NCBI GenBank assembly: GCA_045641625.1
Contig: JAZUHH010000081.1
Coordinates: forward strand, 62,001-126,000
Direction of reading: 5' to 3'
Source of the DNA: UBA1723 sp045641625
Lineage (GTDB): Bacteria > Bacteroidota > Bacteroidia > Bacteroidales > Paludibacteraceae
DNA length: 64,000 bases
Part shown: positions 54,443-63,230 of the stretch, one piece after another
Position numbering within the stretch: position 1 is the first letter of the stretch
Layout: each line of letters opens with the position of its first letter
Translations under genes and position numbers: made by a program
Notes under the pieces: model-generated
The model's input: only the letters and a program-made list of their open reading frames with translations
Told to the model about the DNA's origin: nothing
The model's database searches: none

Positions 54443-54922
54443 TGTGTCCATCTGTGGTTGAAAAAGAACAATGTGGTCGATTATTTATGGGAGATTCTAG
54501 GACATACGCTATCATCGGAGCTGCTATGAAAGTCCATTCCGAATTAGGTAGTGGGTTTACTGAATACGTGTACCAAGATGCTTTGTCAATAGAATTTGAT
54601 CTGGATAATATTCCATTTGAAAAGGAGAAGCATCTTGTTGTGTCCTATAAAGGAGTTCCTCTTAAACATGACTATTTTGCAGATTTCGTTTGTTATGATT
54701 CTGTGATTGTTGAGTGTAAGGCTGTAAAGAGTTTAGCTCCTGAACATGAAGCACAGTTGCTTCACTATATGAAGGCCACCAATATGTCAGTTGGCTTACT
54801 GATAAATTTCGGAGAAAAAAGCCTAGTCTATAGGAGATATGTCCTATAAAGCTTGCCACAGATTTAAATTTATTGTGTATAAGTAGAAATAATCTGTGCA
54901 AATCTGTGTCCATCTGTGGTTG
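54438..54922 (+). mobile_element. GxxExxY cassette between 23-bp perfect direct repeats
   Basis: The same 23 bases (beginning AAATCTGTGTCC and ending CTGTGGTTG) occur at 54438-54460 and 54900-54922. They flank a single gene, and the whole sits between gmd and fcl, which are normally adjacent. This looks like an inserted or exchangeable cassette, although no transposase is present. The further TCTGTG/CACAGA repeats on both sides point to the same repeat family. Confidence 0.6.
54487..54849 (+). CDS. GxxExxY protein (PD-(D/E)xK nuclease-like)
   Basis: A 120-residue protein named for its motif, here GFTEYVY (Gly23, Glu26, Tyr29). The second half has a PD-(D/E)xK-like core: Asp66 in HDYFADF, then the E-x-K of VIVECKAV (Glu76, Lys78), followed by a helix with EAQLLHYMKAT and the strand VGLLINFG. 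These features suggest a nuclease fold, but no activity has been established for the family. The ATG at 54487 is preferred because the conserved region starts there; an in-frame GTG at 54454 overlaps the direct repeat. Family members are typically flanked by CACAGAT-type repeats. Confidence 0.8.
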   Translation: MGDSRTYAIIGAAMKVHSELGSGFTEYVYQDALSIEFDLDNIPFEKEKHLVVSYKGVPLKHDYFADFVCYDSVIVECKAVKSLAPEHEAQLLHYMKATNMSVGLLINFGEKSLVYRRYVL

Positions 54923-54937
54923 TAAATAATAATTACT

Positions 54938-56110
54938 ATGTCACTAAATAAGAATTCAAAGATATACGTAGCAGGTCATCATGGGTTGGTAGGCTCTGCT
55001 ATATGGAACAACCTTAAGTCTCGCGGATACAATAACCTCGTAGGTCGCGGACATAAGGAACTTGACCTTACTGACCAGTATGCTGTAAAGAAGTTTTTCG
55101 ATGACGAGAAGCCCGATGCAGTAGTTCTTGCAGCTGCTCACGTTGGAGGAATTATGGCAAACTCTCTGTATCGCGCAGACTTCATCATGGAGAACATGAA
55201 GATTCAGTGCAATGTGATTGGAGAGGCCTACAAGCACGGTGTCCAGAAGCTTCTTTTCCTTGGTTCAACATGCATCTATCCAAAGAATGCGCCTCAGCCA
55301 ATGAAGGAGGATTGTTTGCTGACTTCTCCGCTGGAATATACAAATGAGGAGTACGCCATAGCCAAGATTGCTGGACTTAAGATGTGCGAGAGCTATAACC
55401 TGCAGTATGGAACAAACTATATTGCTGTCATGCCGACAAATCTCTATGGCCCGAATGACAATTTCCATTTGGAGAACAGTCACGTTATGCCGGCAATGAT
55501 GAGAAAGATATATCTTTCAAAATTGCTAAATGACTCTGACTGGAATGCCATTCGTACAGATATGAACAAGCGTCCCGTTGAGGGAGTTAATGGCTCTGCA
55601 TCGGAGGAAGATATAAAGAGGGTTCTTGCAAAATATGGCATCGAGACAAACAAGGTTACTCTTTGGGGAACAGGTGCTCCATTAAGAGAGTTCCTTTGGA
55701 GTGAGGAGATGGCAGACGCCTCTGTTCATGTGCTGCTTAATGTAAACTTCAGCGACATTATTGGTATAGAGAAGTATTCTTCCGCTCAAATGGGTGCAAG
55801 TGTTAGTGGAACAACAGACAGAAACACGAATTCCGGTCGAGGCGGTGCTATTCCTTCATTGGGAGAGATTCGCAACTGTCACATCAACGTAGGTACAGGC
55901 AAGGAACTGACCATAAAGGAACTTTCTCAGCTGATCGTTAATACCGTAGGTTTCCGAGGCGAGGTGTTCTTCGATTCTACTAAGCCAGACGGAACAATGC
56001 GCAAGTTGATAGATGTTTCCAAACTTCATTCTCTGGGCTGGCACCATAAGATAGAGATAGAGGAGGGTGTTCAGAAGTTGTTTGACTGGTATCAGGAAAG
56101 CTTGAAGTAA
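54938..56110 (+). CDS. fcl: GDP-L-fucose synthase
   Basis: A 390-residue SDR epimerase/reductase converting GDP-4-keto-6-deoxymannose to GDP-L-fucose. Conserved pieces include YVAGHHGLVGSAIW, AAAHVGGIMAN, FLGSTCIYPKNAPQPMKED (catalytic Ser/Cys), NEEYAIAKIAGLKMCE (YxxxK), LYGPNDNFHLENSHVMPA and LWGTGAPLREFLW. It is about 70 residues longer than the E. coli enzyme: one insert lies near 205-235 and one of about 40 residues near 275-315. It ends the polysaccharide locus and is followed by a strong terminator. Confidence 0.95.
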   Translation: MSLNKNSKIYVAGHHGLVGSAIWNNLKSRGYNNLVGRGHKELDLTDQYAVKKFFDDEKPDAVVLAAAHVGGIMANSLYRADFIMENMKIQCNVIGEAYKHGVQKLLFLGSTCIYPKNAPQPMKEDCLLTSPLEYTNEEYAIAKIAGLKMCESYNLQYGTNYIAVMPTNLYGPNDNFHLENSHVMPAMMRKIYLSKLLNDSDWNAIRTDMNKRPVEGVNGSASEEDIKRVLAKYGIETNKVTLWGTGAPLREFLWSEEMADASVHVLLNVNFSDIIGIEKYSSAQMGASVSGTTDRNTNSGRGGAIPSLGEIRNCHINVGTGKELTIKELSQLIVNTVGFRGEVFFDSTKPDGTMRKLIDVSKLHSLGWHHKIEIEEGVQKLFDWYQESLK

Positions 56111-56133
56111 ATCTTTGCACTTGAAGATATGAT

Positions 56134-56171
56134 GAGGGGAACCCCATTTTATGGGGTTCCCCTCTTTTTTT
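56134..56171 (+). terminator. Strong terminator ending the polysaccharide locus
   Basis: A perfect 14-bp GC-rich stem (GAGGGGAACCCCAT at 56134-56147, ATGGGGTTCCCCTC at 56151-56164) is followed by seven T. Confidence 0.95.
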
Positions 56172-56243
56172 ATTGTTAGATCTGACGAATTTATTATATA
56201 ACTCATGTATTATTCATTGAATTTGCAAATTTTATATTTAAAA

Positions 56244-56275
56244 TTTGTATCTTGGAGTTTTATTACTTACTTTTG
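56244..56275 (+). promoter_or_regulatory. Promoter of the outer-membrane protein pair
   Basis: TTTG at 56244-56247 and TACTTTTG at 56268-56275 are 20 nt apart, a full consensus match. The leader to the first ATG is about 175 nt, long enough for post-transcriptional control. Confidence 0.75.
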
Positions 56276-56457
56276 CGGACGAATTATCCAAAAGTGTTTG
56301 GTTTGTACAGTTGGACTATCAAAACTATTATGGAATTGTGAATAGAGAGTTTCTTTTTACAGTTCACTTGTTTGATCATATTGTGCATACACGCTTGGCT
56401 GTTTTCTGACAAAAAGGGGATGATTCTTGGACTAAAGAAAAATAATTATACTTTCTT

Positions 56458-57849
56458 ATGAAGATGTTAAATACGAACAACAAGAGGTTTTTTTACACAT
56501 GTTCATGCCTCTTAACAATGTTTCCTTTGCAGGTTGCCGCACAGGGAAACGAGTCTGTGTCGCAGGATGACGACTATAGAGTCGAGACAACACTAACTTC
56601 TGATCCTGTAAATGTTTCGGGTTCGGCAGTAGCCACAAATTCCTTCAAGCACAACTGGTTCATTTTTGCCAATGGCGGTGTGCAGAAGTTTGTCGGTGAA
56701 TACAACGATTATGGCAGTTTCGGCAAGACACTGGCTCCGGAAGGACATATTGGGCTAGGTCATTGGTTTATTCCGTCTTTTGGTGCCGGACTGGAGACTG
56801 GTTTAGGTAGGTCAAGAGGCTTCACTGATGTGGACCATATAACAAAATATACTTGTGAGGATGAACTTTTCACCAATTCGGATGGAATAGACTATTACAG
56901 ACAAGACATAAACTGGTGGAATTTGGGTGCCAATGTGTATCTCAATCTTTCCCGTATGATTAGTGGATACGAAGGTCATAAACAAGACAAGCTAATGGGA
57001 CAGTTCATTCTTAACCTGGGAGTGGGTTGGATGCACCATGCAAAGCTTAGAAACGAGATATGTGGAACAGCAGGAATTCAGTATTCCCGATTCATCAATG
57101 CCAAGAAACGTACATCTATAGATGTCAAGCTGCCTTTTACATTCTACCAGTCTAATTATGACGGAAACTATGGATATGAGGGGTGCTCAAAGCTTAATTA
57201 TAATGTGAGTCTAGCGCTAGGTGTTACTTTCCATTCAAAGCGCAATTCTTGGGCAAAGGCTGATGAAGTTGCCGCTCAGACAACAATCTATAAGGTTAAG
57301 GGAGATACAACTATGTATGAAGAGGCCCCAGAGATTCCTGCATCAAAGCCAATGTCATTTACTTTCTATGTTGTCTATCCCAAGGACACAGTTATGTCTT
57401 TGAACGACGTAGTTGCATCTGGTAATGATAATAGCACTATTGATGGAATCAAGTCGGCAGGATACAAGGGAGGAAACGACGAGGCTCTCTTCTCTTTTGC
57501 AGATGTTTACGCTGCGACGCTTAGACTAAAGGGGGATGACAGAGCAGAGAGCGGAGCTGATGAGAATGCTGTCGCGGAACTTGTGAAAGTCTTGTCTGAT
57601 GGCACCCTAACAAGAATAAATGTTTTGAGTTGCACATCAAAGATAGATTATTATGCAAATACAATAGATCAGCAGAAGAGTAATCTTCAGGTCATGCGGT
57701 TGGCAGACCAGCGAGCTCGAGAGGTTTCTGATCTGTTAAAGTCTGCATCTAAGCAGAATTCAGTTCCTTCGAACATAATGCTAGTGAACGAGATTGATGT
57801 CAAACGAGAGCAATGTGTTAAGGTAACTGTATCATATTTGTCAAAGTAA
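56458..57849 (+). CDS. Outer-membrane beta-barrel protein with OmpA-like C-terminus
   Basis: A 463-residue exported protein (signal peptide to about VAAQG, residue 29). Residues about 60-260 are alternating amphipathic strands with aromatic ends (WFIFANGGVQKFVGEYNDYG, FIPSFGAGLETGLG, YNVSLALGVTFHSK), typical of an 8- to 12-stranded barrel. The C-terminal about 170 residues resemble an OmpA/MotB peptidoglycan-binding domain, with RINVLSCTSKID and LADQRAREVSDLL. It is a paralogue of the next gene. A structural or anchoring role in the outer membrane is inferred. Confidence 0.7.
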   Translation: MKMLNTNNKRFFYTCSCLLTMFPLQVAAQGNESVSQDDDYRVETTLTSDPVNVSGSAVATNSFKHNWFIFANGGVQKFVGEYNDYGSFGKTLAPEGHIGLGHWFIPSFGAGLETGLGRSRGFTDVDHITKYTCEDELFTNSDGIDYYRQDINWWNLGANVYLNLSRMISGYEGHKQDKLMGQFILNLGVGWMHHAKLRNEICGTAGIQYSRFINAKKRTSIDVKLPFTFYQSNYDGNYGYEGCSKLNYNVSLALGVTFHSKRNSWAKADEVAAQTTIYKVKGDTTMYEEAPEIPASKPMSFTFYVVYPKDTVMSLNDVVASGNDNSTIDGIKSAGYKGGNDEALFSFADVYAATLRLKGDDRAESGADENAVAELVKVLSDGTLTRINVLSCTSKIDYYANTIDQQKSNLQVMRLADQRAREVSDLLKSASKQNSVPSNIMLVNEIDVKREQCVKVTVSYLSK

Positions 57850-57930
57850 TAGGATTATTCTATAAGAAGAACAAAAGTTAGGAAGCACATGTGATGTTTG
57901 TGAGATTCCTAACCAATAATAAGATATAAA

Positions 57931-59733
57931 ATGAACAAATTTTTACTATTTATATTGTCTGCATTCAGTGCACTAGAATTGTTCGCTGCAGAAACAAGCA
58001 CTGATATGAAGGCTCGAGAGGATTCTGTATTAAGGAAGTTTGAAGAGCAGGGGTATCGCGTTGACTCTATGGTTGTAACTCTTCAGGATTCTACAGCATC
58101 CAACCGCAGAGTTATTACAAACCCTTTCCCGTACAACACTTTCCTTACAGGATCTGTAGGCTTGCACAAATTTCATGGAGATTTTAACGATTATGGCAAG
58201 TTCTCGGAGACACTAGGATTTGATTGGTATTTGGGTGCAGGTAAATGGTTCACTCCATTGTGGGGAGCAAAGTTCGAAGGAGGAATGGGTTCTTCTCGTG
58301 GATTTGCTGACAGCAAGTATGATGTTGCATACGCTTATGGAGATCTAATTACTACAGAAGATGGTCTTTCCTATTATAAGACTAAGAACAAATGGTATGA
58401 CTTCAGTTTGTCTGGATTGTTCAACATATCCAGAGCAATTTGCGGATATGAAGGTTCTGGCTCTGATAAACTTATGAATCAGTTTGTTTTAGGATTGGGT
58501 TTTGATTTCGTAGGTCATTACGGATATCCTGTCGAGTATTTTGTTTCTCACGACTTCGGAGTCCGTTCAGAGTTGCAATACAGTCGTTTCCTTGATAGAG
58601 CGAAACAGTGGTCTGTAGATGCCAAGTTCAGAGCCCAACTATATCAGACGGATTTTGATGGTATTGCAAAATACAATAAGTTGGATAGAAATCTAGGTTT
58701 GTCTATAGGTCTCACTTACTATTTCAAGAACAACGGATGGAATTATTATGAAAGTCCTAAGACAACAACAACTTACATGACTTATGTAAAGCCGGAGCCA
58801 AAGCCTGTTGAAGAGGCGAAGGTCCCTCAGTACGGACAGATTATGTTCTATGTGTTCTATCCGAACAACTATTCTGGAAGCAACGATGCACCTGTTGACA
58901 GCAAGTCTGCGGTTAACACTATTGATTACTTGGCAGCAGGATTGTTCACTCAGAAAAAGTATTCCGATAACAACAGCGTTGACCAGTGTTTGTCAAAGGG
59001 CAAGTCTCCGGTAGGTCTGAAAATTGAAGATTTTGCAACAATCAAAGCAAACAAGGAAGAGACTTTGGACGGGCAGACAAGAGGATATGAGATAGATACA
59101 ACTTCTTTGTCTCTGTCTTTGAACAAGGATACTTTGATCAATTTTAAGAATACTCATGGATATTATTACGCTCCGATCTGGAATGGAAGACAGTCTTGGC
59201 AGTATCGTGTCGATAATGCGGCACAAGGTCAGAATTTGACAGATGTACGTAACTACACAGAAGACAAGTCGTATGGTCTTAATTCAAATCTTGGAATAGA
59301 TATTGTCCGTGGTAATATGGAAGTTAATAATGCGGATCTATATTCCTTTGCAGATGTATATGCTGCAATCGAAGGTCTTGGAGGATATATTGCCGGATAT
59401 GTTGACAAGGATAAGGTCGAGAGCCTGTCTCGTATCCTGAACGAAGGAGAGATCACAAATATCAGTGTGTCCGGTACTTCAACTAATCAGGACAACAGCG
59501 TAAATCCTGAACAGGGCCAGTCTCGAAACACAACTTTGGCACAAAACAGAACTCAGTCAGTCTTGATGTGGTTGCGCAACTGCGGTGTCTCAAAACTTAC
59601 TGATGCAAATTTGCAGGTGCTCATGGTTAACGATCTTCGTGGTCCGGTTCATCAGATCGAGGACAAGAGCACAAGAAGCCTTAATGCAAAGCTTAACCGT
59701 TGTGTGAAGGTGACAATCGACTATATGTACTAG
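57931..59733 (+). CDS. Outer-membrane beta-barrel protein with OmpA-like C-terminus, long paralogue
   Basis: A 600-residue exported protein (signal peptide to about LFAAE, residue 21) that is collinear with the preceding gene. It shares barrel motifs (GSVGLHKFHGDFNDYGKF, FEGGMGSSRGFADS, ICGYEGSGSDKLMNQF) and the late segment LYSFADVYAA. It has about 110 extra residues between the barrel and the OmpA-like end (about 340-450), rich in Asp, Asn and Ser, probably a periplasmic insert. The C-terminus has LAQNRTQSVLMWLRNCGVS, matching the OmpA helix. An 81-nt gap separates the two genes, and a terminator follows, so they form one unit. Confidence 0.7.
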   Translation: MNKFLLFILSAFSALELFAAETSTDMKAREDSVLRKFEEQGYRVDSMVVTLQDSTASNRRVITNPFPYNTFLTGSVGLHKFHGDFNDYGKFSETLGFDWYLGAGKWFTPLWGAKFEGGMGSSRGFADSKYDVAYAYGDLITTEDGLSYYKTKNKWYDFSLSGLFNISRAICGYEGSGSDKLMNQFVLGLGFDFVGHYGYPVEYFVSHDFGVRSELQYSRFLDRAKQWSVDAKFRAQLYQTDFDGIAKYNKLDRNLGLSIGLTYYFKNNGWNYYESPKTTTTYMTYVKPEPKPVEEAKVPQYGQIMFYVFYPNNYSGSNDAPVDSKSAVNTIDYLAAGLFTQKKYSDNNSVDQCLSKGKSPVGLKIEDFATIKANKEETLDGQTRGYEIDTTSLSLSLNKDTLINFKNTHGYYYAPIWNGRQSWQYRVDNAAQGQNLTDVRNYTEDKSYGLNSNLGIDIVRGNMEVNNADLYSFADVYAAIEGLGGYIAGYVDKDKVESLSRILNEGEITNISVSGTSTNQDNSVNPEQGQSRNTTLAQNRTQSVLMWLRNCGVSKLTDANLQVLMVNDLRGPVHQIEDKSTRSLNAKLNRCVKVTIDYMY

Positions 59734-59755
59734 AACGAGATATATTATAGCTTAG

Positions 59756-59791
59756 AAAAAGTTGGAAGGCCATTATCTTCCAACTTTTTTT
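59756..59791 (+). terminator. Rho-independent terminator
   Basis: Stem GTTGGAAG (59761-59768) with CTTCCAAC (59777-59784), flanked by A5 and T7, after the second outer-membrane protein gene. Confidence 0.9.
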
Positions 59792-59822
59792 GTTTTGTAA
59801 TATCTATATAGTTCAAAGTTGT

Positions 59823-59830
59823 TATCTTTG
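59823..59830 (+). promoter_or_regulatory. -7 element for surE
   Basis: TATCTTTG 28 nt before the surE start codon matches the consensus; no well-spaced TTTG is present upstream. Confidence 0.5.
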
Positions 59831-59857
59831 CACCGAAAGAGACAAAATTAGAGTATT

Positions 59858-60628
59858 ATGATCTTGATAACTAATGATGATGGCATAAGTGCCAATGGCA
59901 TAAAGATGCTGACAAATGTGGCCCGCAGCTATGATGACGTGATAGTCTTTGCTCCGGACGGACCACGTTCAGGAATGTCTAGTGCCATCACTTGTGGAAA
60001 GCCTTTGACATATACACACATAGGCAAAAGCGGCAATGTGGATTTCTATTCATGCAGTGGAACTCCTACTGATTGTGTCAAGCTTGCAAGACAGACTGTG
60101 TTTAGGGATGTCCAGAAACCATTGGTGTTGTCGGGTATCAATCATGGATCTAATGCTTCCGTGAACATCATCTATTCAGGAACTATGGGGGCTGTGCTCG
60201 AGGCAAATCTTGTGGGAATTCCTGCCATCGGTTTCTCCATAGACAGCCATGATGTGAACGAGGACCTTGAGGTTGCAGCTGACGTTGTAAGGATGGTGCT
60301 GGACAAATACTATCGCGGAGATTTTGACGACTACTATACTGAGGCGCATGCTGATGTTCCTGTCTGTCTGAACGTAAACATTCCAACAGGAGAGTGCAAT
60401 GGATTGATGATATGCCAGCAGGCAAGAGGTATGTGGAGCGAAGAGTTCGAGAAGAAAGTTAATGATAAAGGCGAGGATGAGTATTGGCTTGTAGGGAATT
60501 TCATAAACCTTGACAAAGACAGATCTGACAATGATATCTATGCTTTGAACAACCACATGGCTTCGATTGTTCCTGTTACAACAGACATGACTTTGAGACC
60601 TTGTGTAGAGAGAATGAATAGAGACTAA
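59858..60628 (+). CDS. surE: 5'/3'-nucleotidase SurE
   Basis: A 256-residue metal-dependent phosphatase acting on nucleoside monophosphates. The start MILITNDDGISANGI supplies the two metal-binding Asp (Asp7, Asp8), and Ser and Asn ligands appear in PDGPRSGMSSAIT and SGINHGSNASVNIIYSGTMGA. The NLVGIPAIGFS segment is typical. Length is normal. The next small gene starts about 17 nt downstream and lpxB soon after, an order known in Bacteroidales. Confidence 0.93.
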   Translation: MILITNDDGISANGIKMLTNVARSYDDVIVFAPDGPRSGMSSAITCGKPLTYTHIGKSGNVDFYSCSGTPTDCVKLARQTVFRDVQKPLVLSGINHGSNASVNIIYSGTMGAVLEANLVGIPAIGFSIDSHDVNEDLEVAADVVRMVLDKYYRGDFDDYYTEAHADVPVCLNVNIPTGECNGLMICQQARGMWSEEFEKKVNDKGEDEYWLVGNFINLDKDRSDNDIYALNNHMASIVPVTTDMTLRPCVERMNRD

Positions 60629-60645
60629 TATTATTAAAGTTGGCT

Positions 60646-60990
60646 ATGGCAGTAAAATTTGATGAATTCGGTTATCCTATCCAGGATAAGTGGTATGATA
60701 GTTTCGTGTTGGGTGCCTTGTTGGGCGCTGTGATTCCCGTTATCGTATTGGTTGGCTTGATTTTCAAGGAGATTCCAGATAGTCAGCATCTAGATTTTGG
60801 ACAGATTCTGGAGTATGCCTGGGATATGACAAAGTCAAAAGGCTTCTCTCCATACTTTGTTAGTGCACTTTTGCCGAACATGTTCTTTTTCATGTTCTTC
60901 TATACTAAGGAATTATGGAAGTCTTGTCGAGGTTTTGTAGTGTGCACCTTGCTGTTTTTTGCTTTGTACGCATATAGAGCATTCATTTGA
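60646..60990 (+). CDS. Small membrane protein of unknown function
   Basis: A 114-residue protein with about three membrane helices (near 20-42, 70-88 and 92-110). The start MAVKFDEFGYPIQDKWYDSF is followed by a glycine-rich first helix (VLGALLGAVIPVIVLVG). The ATG at 60646 is preferred over an in-frame TTG two codons earlier. It lies between surE and lpxB, 6 nt before lpxB, so a link with lipid A or envelope function is possible but unproven. Confidence 0.65.
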   Translation: MAVKFDEFGYPIQDKWYDSFVLGALLGAVIPVIVLVGLIFKEIPDSQHLDFGQILEYAWDMTKSKGFSPYFVSALLPNMFFFMFFYTKELWKSCRGFVVCTLLFFALYAYRAFI

Positions 60991-60996
60991 TAAGGG

Positions 60997-62133
60997 ATGA
61001 GCAGAATATTCATAGTAGCAGGAGAGGCTTCGGGCGATTTGCATGCGTCTAACCTGATGAAGGCCATGCGAGAGATAGAACCCGACGTAGAGTTCACTTG
61101 TTTCGGCGGAGACTTGATGGAATCTGCCGGGGGTAAGATTTTGCGCCATTACCGGGATATGGCCTACATGGGATTCATTCCAGTAATCACGCATCTGGGC
61201 AAAATCCTGAACAATATGAAGGAGTGCCGAAAGGCAGTGAAGGAGTCGAAACCTGACGCAGTTGTCCTTGTCGATTATCCGAGCTTCAATTTGAAGATAG
61301 CTCAGTTCGTGAAGGAGCAGATGCCAGGAGTTCCTGTGTACTACTATATTTCTCCCAAGCTTTGGGCATGGAAAGAGTTTCGCTTGAAAAGCATAAAGAA
61401 GTATGTTGACAAGGTATTCTCTATTCTTCCCTTCGAAGTGAAGTGGTTTGGTGAAAGAGGCTACAAGGTTGACTATGTTGGTAATCCTTCGGTTGATTCG
61501 GTTGAGAGCAGAGAACATAAAGGAGAGTCTTTGTCCGAGTTCTGTTCTCGAAATGGACTCCCTGAAAAGCCAATAATCGCGTTGCTCTCGGGTAGCAGAA
61601 TGTCAGAGATCAACTCTTCCCTTCCGAAGATGATTGAAGCGACCAAAGATTTTTCAGACTATCAGATATTGGTGGCAGGTGCTCCGTCCATAGACAAGGC
61701 TGTCTATGACAAAATCATCGGAGGAAACAGGAATGTGAAGGTTTTGTATAACGAGACCTACCAGATACTGCAGAACTCTGTGGCTGCAGTTGTTTGCTCA
61801 GGTACTGCGACTTTAGAGACTGCCTTGATTGGAACACCACAAACGGTGGTCTATCACATTGGCGGAGGAAAGATTGTGCACAAGATCCTTCGCACATTTA
61901 TCCACGTCGATCAGGTGTCTTTGGTGAACTTGATAGCCGACAGGATTATGGTCAGGGAGCTGATCATAGAAGACTTTACAGTCGAGAAGGTCAGGGCAGA
62001 GGTGCAAAGACTTCTTACTCCAGAGGTTCAAGCGTCAATGCGTGCCGACTACAGCAATTTAAGAGAGATAATCGGAGGTGTAGGAGCTTCAAAGAGAGCT
62101 GCCGAAAAAATTTTGAGTTTAATAAATAAATAG
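60997..62133 (+). CDS. lpxB: Lipid-A-disaccharide synthase
   Basis: A 378-residue GT-B glycosyltransferase (GT19) that joins UDP-2,3-diacylglucosamine and lipid X in lipid A synthesis. The N-terminus IFIVAGEASGDLHASNLMKAM, then VLVDYPSFNLKIA, YYYISPKLWAWKEFR, ALLSGSRMSEI and CSGTATLETALIGTPQTVVY are all characteristic. Length is normal. It shows that the organism makes lipid A. Confidence 0.94.
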   Translation: MSRIFIVAGEASGDLHASNLMKAMREIEPDVEFTCFGGDLMESAGGKILRHYRDMAYMGFIPVITHLGKILNNMKECRKAVKESKPDAVVLVDYPSFNLKIAQFVKEQMPGVPVYYYISPKLWAWKEFRLKSIKKYVDKVFSILPFEVKWFGERGYKVDYVGNPSVDSVESREHKGESLSEFCSRNGLPEKPIIALLSGSRMSEINSSLPKMIEATKDFSDYQILVAGAPSIDKAVYDKIIGGNRNVKVLYNETYQILQNSVAAVVCSGTATLETALIGTPQTVVYHIGGGKIVHKILRTFIHVDQVSLVNLIADRIMVRELIIEDFTVEKVRAEVQRLLTPEVQASMRADYSNLREIIGGVGASKRAAEKILSLINK

Positions 62134-62137
62134 AATA

Positions 62138-62314
62138 ATGAAATATTTGTTTTTTGTTGTTGCAATGGCTGCTTTGTTGTCATCTTGCTCTTTTGGGAGC
62201 GAGTCTGAGGATTGTGCGTGCAAGGTGAATGGATCGAATGAGGAGATCTATCGCTATGACGAAGAGGACTGCTCATCATTAAGCAATGAAGATGAAACTT
62301 GTAGGGCTATCTAA
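62138..62314 (+). CDS. 58-residue cysteine-containing lipoprotein
   Basis: A small gene starting 4 nt after lpxB. The protein has a standard lipoprotein signal (MKYLFFVVAMAALLSSC, lipidated Cys17) and a short acidic mature part of about 40 residues with four further cysteines (DCAC, EEDCSS, DETC). Its last 29 bases overlap the start of the next gene, which encodes a membrane thiol-redox protein. It has no known domain. The clean lipobox and tight spacing support it as real; it could be a disulfide-bonded partner or a substrate of its neighbour. Confidence 0.6.
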   Translation: MKYLFFVVAMAALLSSCSFGSESEDCACKVNGSNEEIYRYDEEDCSSLSNEDETCRAI

Positions 62315-63230
62315 ACAAATCCCTTTGGTGGCATGTGCTTTGCTGTTTGCCTTTTCGGCAGTAGCAAAAGCTAAGTCCGTGACAGAATTTGAAATGTATA
62401 TCTATAATTTTCAAATTCTGCCATTTAATTTGTCTGCATTGCTTGCTCGTGCGGTAATCGGTGTGGAACTGATGCTTTCTGTGGCATTGTTGTTCCCATT
62501 AAAGGTTAGGAAAGTGAAGGTGGCAGAGGATCTGTCGCTTGCCATGATTGCTGCGTTCAGCATATTCCTTACGGCTTTGGTAATAAACGGAGACGACGGG
62601 AACTGTCATTGCATGGGTGTTGTCTTTGACCTGAATCCAGTTGAGTCGCTTATTAAGAATTTTGTGGTTGCGGCTTTGCTCTTGTTGGGCAGAAAGTATG
62701 CGTGGCACAAAGAGTGCAGTCAGAAGTTCGGAATAATTTCGACCGTAGTCCTGTTTGCTCTGGTCCAGGCAGTTGTGTTCTTGTGGAAGCCGGCAGATTT
62801 TATGAAAGAGTATAAGGATCAAAAGGTCAGAGCAGAAGCTTTGCGCGAGCATCTTTCTTCGAATACACCTGATTCGTTTGTGAAAGAGGGATATAGAATG
62901 ATTGCGGTATATACGACCGAATGTCCTATATGCAAACGTGCGGCTAAGAAGATAAATGCAATGATGGAGCAGAATCCTGTGGATTCAACCAGAATTCTGA
63001 AAATGATAAAGATAAACGAGAGTGTCGAGAGAGAAGAAGCTCTGGCTGATTTGGACTCGTTCCTGATAAATACAAAAACTTCCGCTTATAATGTGTTGAT
63101 TGTCAATGGAGATACTCTTTCGAAGATTTCTCCCAAGGCACCTACGTTCATATTTATGGACGGAGACAGTGTGATGTTCTCCAGAGGGGATAAGTCATTG
63201 TTGGAATCTGATTTAGATTATTTGAAATAA
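62286..63230 (+). CDS. MauE/DoxX-type membrane protein fused to a thioredoxin-like domain
   Basis: A 314-residue protein. The N-terminal about 175 residues hold four or five membrane helices in the MauE/DoxX pattern, with cysteines in the loop DGNCHCMGVVFDLNPVESLIKN. The C-terminal part (about 190-314) looks like a thioredoxin-fold domain: VYTTECPICKRAAKKIN gives a C-x-x-C pair (CPIC), and the later APTFIFMDGD fits the cis-Pro strand. It probably moves reducing or oxidising power across the inner membrane. A second in-frame ATG two codons in (62292) is possible. It overlaps the small cysteine lipoprotein gene. Confidence 0.75.
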   Translation: MKMKLVGLSKQIPLVACALLFAFSAVAKAKSVTEFEMYIYNFQILPFNLSALLARAVIGVELMLSVALLFPLKVRKVKVAEDLSLAMIAAFSIFLTALVINGDDGNCHCMGVVFDLNPVESLIKNFVVAALLLLGRKYAWHKECSQKFGIISTVVLFALVQAVVFLWKPADFMKEYKDQKVRAEALREHLSSNTPDSFVKEGYRMIAVYTTECPICKRAAKKINAMMEQNPVDSTRILKMIKINESVEREEALADLDSFLINTKTSAYNVLIVNGDTLSKISPKAPTFIFMDGDSVMFSRGDKSLLESDLDYLK

